Assembly: GCA_018296165.2 (NCBI GenBank)
Contig: JACKQL020000002.1
Location: forward strand, 2,046,001-2,110,000
DNA: 64,000 nucleotides
Source of the DNA: Termitomyces sp. T153
Taxonomy: Eukaryota > Basidiomycota > Agaricomycetes > Agaricales > Lyophyllaceae
Direction: 5' to 3'
This document shows, one piece after another, positions 25,655 to 35,718 of the stretch (position 1 is its first letter; every line of letters starts with the position of its first letter). The position numbers were made by a program, and so were the translations under genes. The notes beneath the pieces were generated by a model. That model did not search any database, was not told the origin of the DNA, and saw nothing but the letters and a program-made list of their open reading frames with translations.

Positions 25655-28293
25655 CTAAAGAGACCAAATTTTCAATGCCGTGTCACATCCACCCGTCACT
25701 AGATATCGATCCATATAACGAAGCTTTTCTACAGGTTTGGTATGTCCGTTCGTAAGTAATGTTGAGTGTTGCGTGCTGGTTCGATTATAAATCTAAATGA
25801 CATGAACTTGATATAACACCAGGCTCAAAAGGAGAACCAAACTACCTTAACACCGTTTTCGCCCGTAGCAGCAATGATTTTGCGAGTGTCAAATTGAAGG
25901 CTGGTTACGGCGTGATCATAGCTAATCGTCTCAAAGCTTCGTCCACTACGAAGGTCCCAAATCTGATATTTGATTAGAGAGAGATATAGGCTAAGGCAGA
26001 GAAGGCTTACGCGTATGGTTTTATCAAGGCTTCCACTCGCAATATGTATTTCGTCAAATTGAAGGCAGGTGATAGGAGCTGTATGTCCCAACAGGGTCCG
26101 ATGGGCTTGACCTGTACGCACTAAACATATGATGAGTTACTTTACGATCGAATTCAAGAAAGTAATCAGCGCACTATCCCACATTCTGACCGCCCCGTCA
26201 CCGCTACCACTAACAAGTCCATAGCCCCAGAACTGGACCCCACCGACGAAGTCCTCATACATACCCAAACTACCATCAGCATAGGGAGGGGTAGGTACCG
26301 CAAAGGTACCAGTTGTCGACGAAGGCAATCCGAATCCATAGGTATTCGTTGCTGCGCCAGACTTGGGCGGATGAGATATTGCCCAAAGAATGTCCATTGT
26401 CATGACACACTGCCCAGTGTTGAGATCCCATTGGCGTAGAGTTTTGTCAGACGCGCCTGTTACCTTTTAATAGACAAGTCAGTTAATAACAATTGAAAAG
26501 TCGGGCCAAGACTTACCAGGCATTCGTCCTCGAAATACAATGCGGTTACAGCTTTCGTGTGCCCCTCCAGTAATCTTGCACAAGGTCCATTTTTCACTGA
26601 AGGGTCTTCTGATGCACCATCTCTTATGTCATTGGGCGTTTCCTCAGGCTCAGGATCCCTCTCGACTTCATCTTCCTCTGCGACGTCGCTTAAACTGACG
26701 AATGCTCCGGTACCCCAACCATCATGCTCATCGTCATCCACTCTTCTTAAATCCCACAATCTTACATTACCATCCTCACCGCCTGTCAGACAAACATGAT
26801 CTTCCACCTGAACACATTTCACAGCTCCGACATGACCACGAAGTCGTCCAATCTCTGTTCCAGAGAAAAGATCCCAGACACGGGGCTGAGCGTCCTCTTG
26901 TGAGGCACTGACAAGTGTACCGTAGGGCTCGGAAAAGTCAAGGGCTGTGATGGGGGTCGTGTGGCTTTCTAGAGTCTGTCACGGACGAAATGGTCAATTA
27001 GCCAAGGTTACAGAGAATTGTGCGTGTTAACTTGCCATGAAAGCTATTCCCGGTGGAAGTTCGTCGTGTTCAGAGGGAAGGAATGCGGGCCCTACATATA
27101 GCATGTAAATAAAAACGATGGATGGTACCGTTTAGAGGTGATAAACCTTTGCGCCTGCGTGTACTCGGTGGAAGATGTAGAGGTTGTGCAGTTGCTTTGG
27201 CCTGCTTTGGGCGGCTGGCTGCCTCTTCGAATTGCAATCTCTCCTTGACGCCGACCACTAAAAAGGTATTCAGAAGGCGACGAGAATGGTTCAAATCCGA
27301 CTCACATTCATCATCTAATTCGAGCTCATCCTCTTGCAACTTCAACAAGTCTTGTTCAAGCTTGGCACGAATACTGTCCAAGGCAGCAATCTTATTTGTG
27401 ATCTCGACAATTTCGTTATTGATGAGACTCTACGAATAGGTTCAAATGATAGAGAGAGAGCAGAACGCATGAGACTCACCCTCCGTACGTGTATATTTTC
27501 CTTGTCTCGTTGTATTTCTTGCGTCTGGCGAGAGAGTTCTTCCTTTCCAAGAATCTTCTGTGCACTCAGGCTCTCCCTCCCCCGTCTCTTCCCCTTTTTT
27601 CCGGTGTCGCATGTCGTGACAACAACGACGTCATCTTCACTAGCGACACTCTGACTTTCATGGTCATCTTCTTCCGTTAGCAAGCCCCTAGCACTCATGC
27701 CCAACTTCTTCAAGCCTATCCTTGGCGTCTCTACATTCCTCATCTGCCGTCTTCTGGTCCGACCCTGGTCGGCACTGGGAATCGTGGCATTAAATCCACG
27801 TAATAAACTGACCTTGGACGCCGACTCATCCGGTTCGGGGACGTCGGCGTCCAACAGCTCCTCTGTGGCCTCCACAATCTGCAGGTCTCGCGAGGTTATC
27901 CGACGCGATCCGAAGCTCATTCGGAGGGGTGCTCTACCAAATGTCGCGAAATCCAGACGTGTTTTACCCATATTGGAGCCGACGGACACGCGAGGTCGAG
28001 AGGCCATCGTTACTGTAGAGTTTACCATGCGGGGTGTCATGATTACAGGAGCCACTGAAAATTAAAAATTCGATGCATGTAAAGACACAGCAGAACAGTA
28101 AGAATGGCGTACAGTCGGATAGTATTTTTGTTGAATCTTTCTTCCTGTGGTGGAACGGAGCCAGTAAGGCATTCTGTACGATCTCTAGTTTGCTTGGACC
28201 GGAATGGTTGACATCCATTACATGAGGATCCGAAAATGGGCGAGCGTTTCGTTTCTTTTCATCATGACGCTGGCCACTTGGGTCAGCAGCCAT
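25655..28293 (-). CDS. MDV1: Mitochondrial division protein Mdv1 (WD40 fission adaptor)
   Basis: Ten exons (28113-28293, 27480-28054, 27306-27429, 27147-27257, 27036-27091, 26517-26975, 26175-26463, 26011-26120, 25846-25962, 25655-25792) give 719 aa. The N-terminal region (1-250) should bind Fis1 and includes [15 protein letters not shown] coiled coil follows (about 253-293, [19 protein letters not shown], then [15 protein letters not shown]). The C-terminus is a WD40 propeller (about 355-719) with [41 protein letters not shown] and LKIWSL. The propeller carries an acidic insert between blades and a Gly/Pro/Ser insert before MYEDFVGG. Mdv1 bridges Fis1 on the outer mitochondrial membrane to the dynamin Dnm1. 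The intron at 26976-27035 is GC-AG (ATG|GCAAGT). Confidence 0.92.
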
Positions 28294-28612
28294 GGAGGAA
28301 CGGACTGAAATCGTAAACGCGTTACCGCGCGAGAGCCAGAAAATTCTGGTGGACCAAAACCGACTACTGCCGAATTCAACCTCAACGGCCCATTTCTCAC
28401 GGCCTGGATAATGATTTCATGGACCCTGTGCACAGAAAATACTCTATAGCATATTGATACAGGATTATTAAGGGTAAGTAATGAAGTACAAGGTATTATA
28501 TGTCACTGTGATCCGTTCCCAGTGCTATCATGATATCCGTCACTCCACCAGCACCTGATACGCAGGGTGGTGTAAAATATGGTCAACGTAACTTTTGACG
28601 TTACTTGAGTAA

Positions 28613-29582
28613 CTACCTAGTCCAACCAAAGTCCACAAGAATGCCTAGTCCATAAGGACGCAGATCATACTCTCGGCGGAAGAGGGGCCGTTTGTCCTCG
28701 GCTTGTGATGGTGGTGGTCGAGAAGGTGTGTCGGTAATATCAGAGGGAGGTTCAGGCGCTGGTGGTGAGGAGGGCAAGTCCAAATTGGAATCACCTTTGA
28801 AGGTGTAGTGGAATAGGCGAAAAATAGAACGCAGATCTCGGCCTGCAGATTTCAAGGGAATTACTGAAGACGATGGGCTGGGAGCAGCCGTCCGAGGCAT
28901 TGTGAGGTTAAAGGAACCGACGGCAGTAGGTGTGAGTAAAGTCTCCGTATCATTGATGATTTCCTTCTTCTCCAACGCCTCTTCACTCTTTTTTTTACGT
29001 TCGAGATCATCCTTCAAGCGTTGGACGCTGACATACTCCCAATGTGTGACGTTGAACGGCTCAAAAAATCCTCCGACAGAAAAGTCGCACCAACATCGAT
29101 CAACGGCCTGTATGACATTTGGGAATGGGTGAGAGTAATTCGAGCTGAGAGAGCCGTTCAGCGCTTCTGCAAAAGTCGTGATGTTCCCTGCCCATGGTGC
29201 CGAGAGGGAACTATCAAGCGGAAAAGGTTGCCAGTAACACGAAGAAACAAAAAGGGTGGTGAGCAAAACGATGCAATAGAAGCTGTCAAAATGGAGATCA
29301 ATATGCATCGCTCAGTTCTAGATTTTACGACGCACCAAGGTTTTGCGTGCATCGTTAATGAGAACAAAAACAACATCAGAAAGTAGGGCGATGCCGTTGG
29401 CAAAGGCAACAACAATAGGGGAAGAAACCAACGCGTACACCTAAAAAACACGAATGGTAAGGGGAAATTACAGCTCATGAGTTTTTTCACAACATACCAC
29501 ATCGATGATCGACTGTGGAAAGAAATAAGGAAGAACGACCACGTTTGTGCAGGGACGGCGGTGGACCGGCAGCCGGAGCCAT
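28613..29582 (-). CDS. Uncharacterised membrane protein, reading frames do not join cleanly
   Basis: Three coding blocks on the minus strand look like one gene: 29498-29582 (starts MAPAAGPPPSLHKRG), 29336-29440 (35 codons, transmembrane-like, ending VVFVLINDARKTL) and 28613-29282 (about 223 codons: a hydrophobic segment CIVLLTTLFVSSCYW, then CWCDFSVGGFFEPFNVTHWE, a Lys/Glu helix and a Pro/Ser-rich tail). Good GT..AG introns separate them (29441-29497, 29283-29335). With those junctions, however, block 1 ends in phase 1 while block 2 needs phase 0, and block 2 ends in phase 0 while block 3 needs phase 2. An alternative start at 29639 is in the same frame as 29582. This could be two indels (a pseudogene or sequence error) or unusual splicing. 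I do not recognise the family. Confidence 0.4.
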
Positions 29583-29700
29583 TTTAGGATACTTCCGGTC
29601 CGGCTGCTTACGTTTTCTGGACCCTTCTACGCGATTCATGTTGCGCTTTTAACCCGCGTTTTTTCTGTTCGTTCGCCCATCGATTTACTCATTCATCACG

Positions 29701-30515
29701 ATGACAACTCATCCCGAGGTGCTGTGGGCTCAACGCAGCTCAGCAACTGATGATGCAAAGGTGACATCATTCCCTTGCTGCATCCTTAGTCCCTCACACA
29801 AATCTGCCCCAAGAACATCATCTACTTGACCGTTAACCTCCCGGATATTCAAGAGCAATCCCTTGCTTTTGAGCTGACCTCTTCATCGATCTCTTTCAAA
29901 GCCAAGACTGGAGAGTCAGCAGTTTCTTCAATGCTATCAAAAGCTTAAACTCACCATCGTCCAGTGTTGGCCGCGGATTACCAGACAAAGTATATGAATT
30001 TAAGCTTGACTTCTATGCTGAAGTTACTCCTGAGGTTAGTGGCCCATCTTTGCTTTCTCCAGAAAAAAACTGGTTGCAAATCTACATGTTACTTTCTAGC
30101 TTTCAACCAAGAAACTTACCACCCGTTCGTTCTCTGCCGTCATCCGCAAGAAGAATAAGGAGGAAGAGTACTGGCCTCGACTCACCAAGGAAAAAGTCAA
30201 GAATCCCTTCCTCAAGACTGATTTCTCCAAATGGGTCGATGAAGACGAACAAGAGGGTGCAACGATTCCTGAAGACGATGGCGATGACTTCAGTGGAGGA
30301 CTGGGTAACATGGGTGGCTCTATGCCCGGTGGCATGGACTTCGAAAAGGTACATTGTATTTGTTTTCTCTCTCATCAATCTAATCGTTTTTGTTTCAGAT
30401 GATGGCGCAAATGAAAGAGAGTGGCGCATCTGGAGACCCTACTTCCGATGAAGGTGACGATAATGATTCTGATGATGACGGCCCTCCTCCTCTTGAGGAG
30501 GCGCCCTCCAAATAG
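29701..30515 (+). CDS. SBA1: Hsp90 co-chaperone p23/Sba1
   Basis: Five exons (29701-29760, 29814-29914, 29965-30034, 30100-30348, 30399-30515) give 198 aa. The CS domain starts MTTHPEVLWAQRSS and continues with IYLTVNLPDI, YEFKLDFYAEV, the family signature EEEYWPRLTKEKVKNPFLKT and the Trp-containing FSKWVDEDE. A Gly/Met-rich linker (NMGGSMPGGMDFEKMMAQMK) and an acidic tail follow, as in yeast Sba1 and S. pombe Wos2. The protein binds ATP-bound Hsp90 and slows its ATPase during client maturation in the cytosol and nucleus. The third intron (30035-30099) is 65 nt. The gene is divergent from the membrane-protein gene, with a 118-bp gap. Confidence 0.94.
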
Positions 30516-31262
30516 AGGAATACAGAGTTCTCGGTCATCTTGACTCATCTCGCTAGTGCCCAGCACCGCATGTTTGTGTATGTATTAAGGTTACAAGAAA
30601 AATCTATCATGAACATGAACACGTGTTTCTCGAAGACGACCCAAGTGGTGAATCCCATATTATATAGTGATAAACCAATTCCGAAGCCTACGTTACAGTA
30701 TGCACAAGGCATTATTGTGTCTTCTCATTGTCTGCGGATTTTTGAGAGAGACGAGTTTCTAAGCGGGCAAAGTATGGGATTGTACATAGTATTCACCATC
30801 GTCGCCATCCTTTCAAAGGCTTCGGTAGGTTCTGACTGGAGAACTTTAACTCCTCATACGTCAGAAAGCCAAGCTTCCAAGCTTTACTTGTATGTATATC
30901 ATTAGCATCATTATCGCGAAGTTTGTCTGGGTGATTACAAAAACTCGACACTCCGTGGTGCAGCGTCTAGCGTTCAATCTACAGTGACAGGAGTCCATTA
31001 ATCATCTGTGGTGCTGCCGCGTTCATAAAATTGACAAGGCAAGGCCGTCACGAAGGCTTCTATCAACTTCTGAGCTACGTATACGAGAAATAAATATTAG
31101 TTGAACAGACCAGTGTATTGAAACCAGTATGAAGCCTCATTGGCAAATACTCTTATTACTCTATAGTTTCAATGTAACCTCTATCTTGCCGTTAGTGTAT
31201 CTCGCCGAAACCCTACGATGCGAAATTGATGTTAGAATGCGGGACTTCAGAAATGAGATATC
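30516..31262. other. Intergenic region, p23 to HAD phosphatase (convergent)
   Basis: No gene recognised. The open frame at 30540-30905 overlaps the expected p23 3' UTR and has no protein-like features. The rest is AT-rich 3' flanking sequence of the two convergent genes. Confidence 0.4.
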
Positions 31263-32261
31263 CTACTGAGTTAGATCATTGACTATGTAATCCGGGGAGG
31301 CATCAGATGCAAGAAGGATTTCACGAGGCGTCGAAGTGCACACAGCGAGGGTTTTGGCACCCGCTGACCGTCCTGACTTCAGACCGGAGATAGCATCCTC
31401 GACTACAAGGCCTACAGGGACCTCAGATTGATACCAATAAGAATACAAGGTACTTACAGTTTCTAGGATCTACGCGACATTTGGCAGCACCAGCAAGATA
31501 AGGTGCTGGGTGCGGTTTACCTGTCGCCACATCATTGGATGTTACCAAGCCAGCAGGGATAGGTATTCCCGCTGCTTCTAGGGCGCGCGGAGCATATTTA
31601 TTCGACGCTGATGAAATCAAATGGCATCAAAAGGTATTTGCCTTGATGAACTCCTAAATCGGTTTACCTGAAGTTACAATATTCCAAGTATGTTTATCGG
31701 GTTGGTCGAGCTACGTGAACATATTTGAAGCGGGAAATTGAACAAAAGTTTTATTCATCACCTGCTTTAGGAGGGTGATAGCACCTGGCAAAGCTTTTGG
31801 CCCCCCTGCTATCACCTCGTCTTCAAAACGATCAATTTCAGCCTATGGAGAAAGTTCAAGGATGAAGATCAACACTGGGAATCGGCCGAGTCATACAAGC
31901 AGCTTTGTCTCATCGTTGACTCGGCAATATTCCTTTAACGTATCATAGAGTCTCCTTCCATGCGTCTCATGAACAATGTTCGCGGAATCACCGAGGGAAT
32001 AGTCATTCGCAAAAGTAGCCCAGGCAGATAAGACGCCAGGAGTAGAATCGATCAGAGTCCTACGGAGCAATGTAAGTGGGGCTTTTACGAAATACAAATG
32101 AAGACCGTAGTGGTTGCATTGACCAACGCCATCAAACTATACGTACCCATCCATATCGAATAGAATCTAGCGGATTGTGGATGGCGTCAACGGGACCATA
32201 GACGCTATGATAAGATAAAGGCAATACACACAGCATCTACAGTGAGAACCACAGGCTCCAT
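31263..32261 (-). CDS. HAD-family phosphatase (GPP/DOG type sugar- or glycerol-phosphatase)
   Basis: Seven exons (32232-32261, 32147-32166, 31897-32059, 31762-31842, 31668-31710, 31458-31607, 31263-31411) give 211 aa. The first exon (MEPVVLTVDA) is only 30 nt and the second 20 nt. They were placed because together they complete the HAD motif I, ILFDMDGTLIDS, with nucleophile Asp14 and acid/base Asp16. Motif II is VTSASNKYA, motif III the Lys in GKPHPAPY, and motif IV VVEDAISGLKSG. The cap is inserted between motifs I and II. This arrangement matches yeast Gpp1/Gpp2 glycerol-3-phosphatases and Dog1/Dog2. The substrate cannot be told from the sequence. The protein is somewhat shorter than Gpp1 (about 250 aa). 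Confidence 0.85.
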
Positions 32262-32480
32262 TCCGATGAAATACGAGAGATTGTCGACAATCTGTACTCA
32301 AGATGCAATATGCGTCAATGTAAGTTTGCCGATTATACGGGGGACCGGGCCGAAATAAAATATCTACTCGAAACAGTGGCCCCAACAACAATGGCCTCAA
32401 CTTTTTCAAGTAATTTAAAAGGCTTACAAGGCTTCTCAATTACATATCCTGACGAGTCATAAATTGTATCCATGTTTGCA

Positions 32481-32525
32481 ATCATCATCATTATCACCAT
32501 CATCATCATTACCATCCACCATCAT
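32481..32525. repeat. ATC/ACC trinucleotide microsatellite
   Basis: Imperfect (ATC)n with interspersed ATT and ACC units, 45 bp, between the HAD phosphatase promoter and the PD-(D/E)XK-like gene. It is not part of a convincing reading frame. Confidence 0.8.
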
Positions 32526-32671
32526 AATGACCTCAACCTCGATGTCCTCCTATGTGTTCTCAGTCATCCATCTAAGGACTCATTATCTAAGTCATCTGTT
32601 GTCGGGTCCTCGTCCTCATTCTTTGGATGGACCACCTTCTCTCAAATGTCCCGAGCGATTTTACAGAGGAA

Positions 32672-33436
32672 TTAATGGAAAGCCGGATCATTCAGGGAGC
32701 AGCATGGACCTAACATTTTCATCTTGCGGGATGTGGGGAGCACCTTGTGCATTTCGACACTTCCCCCACAAATCACCAGTCCGTATGCACCATACTTCTC
32801 TGTTGCCAATCGACGCTGGAAAAACGATTCGACTTCAGTTTTTCCCTCTCGCCATCTCGTCTCATTGTCGAGTGTTTTGATTTCGATATGAAGGAGGGTA
32901 GTGTCTGCATCGATATCTTCAGTAACTTTCGCAACTACGAAGTCAGGAATGTAGATCTCTATTTCTCTACCACCAAGTTCTCTTGGCACCACAGGTACAC
33001 CAACAGACGAAAAAGACTGTGCATCAGATTCATCTTCGGAGTCAGAAGAATGGTAATACCATCGTCAAATGTGATACCATCGTCAAATTGGATACCATCG
33101 TCGAATGCGGTTTGCTTGTTGCTGGTAAAACCCAGGTATGTCGTATTGTGGCCGCAATTTTGGCTACGGCTCGATGAGAGACCTCTGTCTGTATGGAAAG
33201 AAGGTCGAGGAGTGCATTATGAGGGCCGTACCATGACGACTCGTAGCGTGGGGGTGAGATGTTCATTTTCTCGAGGCGTAGTGCGAGCCATTTCATAGGG
33301 TTTAGCGAAGGAAGCTTGAGTGTTTCCTCTGGATCGGATGTGAAAGAATCTGAACTGGTGTCCATGTCATGAGATGTGGTACAATTGACGTCGTCAGTCA
33401 AGTTAGTGTTGATGTCATTTTCATTGGATACAAGGA
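32672..33436 (-). CDS. Orphan protein with PD-(D/E)XK-like signature (3' exons of a gene)
   Basis: Two exons are clear: 33096-33436 and 32672-33016. The 5' exon or exons beyond 33436 are not resolved; the acceptor TTTTCAG at 33437-33443 needs an upstream exon ending in phase 1. The first block is Asp/Ser/Thr-rich, then has LNPMKWLALRLEKMNISPPR and AVAKIAATIRHTWVLPATS. The second carries EIYIPDFVVAKV followed 14 residues later by LLHIEIKTLD, then EVESFFQRRLATEKYGAYG. The pattern PD-x(n)-(E)xK resembles the catalytic core of the PD-(D/E)XK nuclease superfamily, which many restriction-like and recombination nucleases use. This is a motif-level guess. The exon junction lies in 18-bp tandem repeats that offer three in-frame donor sites. 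Confidence 0.45.
33057..33110. repeat. Three 18-bp tandem repeats spanning a 5' splice site
   Basis: Three consecutive 18-bp units (33057-33074, 33075-33092, 33093-33110) of the form TACCATCGTCAAATNNGA. On the minus strand each unit gives ATG|GTATC or ATG|GTATT, a usable splice donor in the same reading phase, upstream of a single acceptor at 33017. Confidence 0.8.
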
Positions 33437-33964
33437 CTGAAAAGCAAGTACTCGTGTCAGCATAATAGCAGGAAAAGCGGCGCATCACAATAACAATAAT
33501 AATAACCGTAGAGGTGATGTATCTAAGGCTCGGTATTCAACACCGCTTGTGATTGAGAATTGGGATATCATCGAGTTTCCAGTATGAGGAAGGGATACCA
33601 GACTTCTAGGGAACTCGGTGCCACAGGAATGGGAGTCAAAGCCAGATACGTGGAGTACCCCGAAAGATGCTGAGGTGGTAGTCGGTAATCTAGATGACCA
33701 AGAGATGACAAGTAGCCCCAAGGGACGACGCCTGAGGAACACCCTTGAGATTGACAACCCCGCGAGAATACACAAGACCTAAACAGGCTGATCTGTAGGG
33801 CTGAAGTTTGTGTGAAAAAGTAGTGTAGTAGTCAGTCTTTTGGAGAAAGTAAACGGATGACGTAGAGTTAGAACCTTATTTCTCTCTGTCCGGTAGTCCG
33901 GCCCACTGTCCGTCCAACTTTAGGGCTGCCTCCACCTTTGGCTGTTCTACCTGCTTTCCCGTTC
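33437..33964. other. Unresolved region, possible 5' exons of the orphan gene
   Basis: The minus strand has two overlapping open frames between 33485 and 33830. One contains GVLHVSGFDSHSCGTEFPR and the other YSTYLALTPIPVAPSSLEVW. Either could be an upstream exon of the gene at 32672-33436, but I cannot find a donor that joins with confidence. A short run of TAATAA-type repeats sits near 33490-33510. Confidence 0.3.
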
Positions 33965-34252
33965 TCATCGCCAACCAATCCATATCCAGCCTACATAATT
34001 CAACGCGATATTGAAGCATAAAGGTTTGTCAAATTTCTGCCCGTCCACTTCCTTGATGGCCCCGCCGTTATACGCAAACCAAGCGCGCTTGAAGGCGTGG
34101 CTGTAGGTTGAGAGCTCGGATTCGAGGTCCTTGAGGTCGGCGGGGTTTAAAGGGAAGTATGTGGGCTTGAAGGTGTTGATTGGGTCGGAGGCGGAGAGGG
34201 AGAGAGAAGAGAGGGTTTTGCGGATATGGATGTTGGCGTATGAGTCACTCAG
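33965..34252 (-). pseudogene. Start-less 95-codon reading frame, probable gene remnant
   Basis: A minus-strand frame of 95 codons ending at 33965 has no start codon but strongly protein-like content: FKPTYFPLNPADLKDLESEL, then FKRAWFAYNGGAI and FNIALNYVGWIWIGWR. Its codons are markedly richer in C at third positions than the AT-rich surroundings, which suggests real former or present coding sequence. I find no joining exon upstream within 400 bp. An alternative donor inside NYVGW could extend it into a Gly/Lys-rich frame. Family not recognised. It may be a fragment of a larger gene copied here. Confidence 0.35.
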
Positions 34253-35028
34253 TTACTGGGCCTACGCTTGTCGTTGACCTCCGTGGAAGGTAATAGGGTC
34301 AAGGAAAAAACGAGACAATAGACACCGAGAAAGATGATTCAAAAAAAAGAAGACCTGACAGAGTGGCTGTCTCAAATCCATCACCAAGCATCGATTTCGC
34401 GTTGGTTTTGGTACAAGGTATCCTCGAATCCAATCCCAAATCCACCTCAGAATCCACTCTAATGTGAACAACCCTACTAGTAACCCTAACGTGACTCTAT
34501 CGAATCTCCTCGCTAGGCTCCCGTGGTCTGCAATGAGCATCAAGGTTATGTTCTCTTGTCAGTAATTGTGACAAGTGTCGTTTTTAATCAGCCCATGGCC
34601 AGTGAGTGCAAGAATCCCCATCTGAGCGGACGTAGCTGAAGTCTTGACAGTGGAGAAAAGTTGATAATGGCTTGTAAGGTATGTACTCACCCGAATCCAC
34701 ATTTATTTCATCACACCGATTTAGCTTGGGTTTTGAAGTCAATAACTAGATTGTACCATACCAAAACAGAACAAAGGGCAGATGTATGTATCCATATTGA
34801 ACAGCACATGTAAGGACTTGATATGACCGAAAACCCAGGGTGTCTTGCATTAACTTGTCGAGAGGTCTCGAGTTCGGTTTAGTGTAGGTCGACGAGAGTC
34901 GAGTAGGAGAAGAATGTGTCATATTCACAGTGTAGGCGCTTCAACTGTTAGGATATAACATAGAGTAGGAGATAGTGTTAGAGGTTGAGTGGTTATCCAA
35001 TGTGAGACGAAGCGCCACCAAATCGAAG
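34253..35028. other. Intergenic region upstream of the MGR2 3' end
   Basis: No supported gene. The minus-strand frame at 34262-34543 is hydrophobic but has no recognisable signature or sensible introns. Confidence 0.35.
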
Positions 35029-35594
35029 TTAACGTCGTCTTTCAGCCTCCCAACGGGCTTTCATGAGCTGGAAACCCTCAGATTTTGAGCGGATGTTTAT
35101 TGCTGCCAGTGGTCCAACCAATTGAGGGGAAGCATAGAACGGCTCGGTACGTATCACCTGGAAAGAAATAAGATGTAGAGACGTTTCACAAAAATACTTA
35201 GGAAGAATCTGACCGATCCAATGGCGAGGAAGAAAGAGAACGTTGCGGCGCTACTCAACATGTACTGTGAGAGCGTGGCCATGGCTCCCCGAGGGCCCGC
35301 GCCTCCTCTAAACGGATCCTTAAGAAAGAATTGCGTTATTGAACAGAATGTAGATTGACCTGATGATGCTCCAGGAACCAAATATGAATCCAATTGTAAG
35401 ACCGACTCCACCGCCCATGAGGGCTCCCATCCTGAGGGCACTCCATTAGAGGCTTTCGACTTCGAAAAAGTAATCCTTACTTCACTATTGACCGCAAGAT
35501 GGTTCAGAATGTTTCAACATGATATACAAAATGTACACATACTCTTTTGCCATATGGATGGTCCTCCGTGACCATGGGGAACAGGAGCAGCCAT
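35029..35594 (-). CDS. MGR2: Mgr2/ROMO1, TIM23 translocase subunit (with a 4-nt exon)
   Basis: Five exons (35543-35594, 35481-35484, 35360-35431, 35214-35307, 35029-35157) give 116 aa. The product has the Mgr2/ROMO1 core: SIWQKMKMGALMGGGVGLTI, FIFGSWSII, GPRGAMATLSQYMLSSAATF and IGSVIRTEPF, that is two transmembrane helices with Gly-rich faces. Mgr2 sits beside Tim17/Tim23 in the mitochondrial inner membrane and controls lateral release of preproteins. Exon 2 is TGAA only. It is required: joining exon 1 (ending in A) straight to exon 3 (starting GATGGG) destroys the frame, whereas the 4-nt exon yields QKMKMGALMGG exactly as in the family. Its flanking introns are 58 and 49 nt with GTATGT..TAG and GTAAGG..CAG. 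Confidence 0.9.
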
Positions 35595-35718
35595 TATCCT
35601 TAAACGTTAAGTTTTCGGAATAGCAAGAAAGGTTCAAGTTGGTGGAGAAAAAACAGGTCACGCGGAACCTGGCCAATGCAAGAGCTATTAACCACGCGTT
35701 TTTGCATCATAAATTACT
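35595..35718. promoter_or_regulatory. Shared divergent promoter of MGR2 and PEX10
   Basis: Only 124 bp separate the two start codons, so both leaders and both core promoters must fit here. No TATA box stands out. Co-regulation of a mitochondrial and a peroxisomal biogenesis gene is possible but not shown. Confidence 0.55.
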
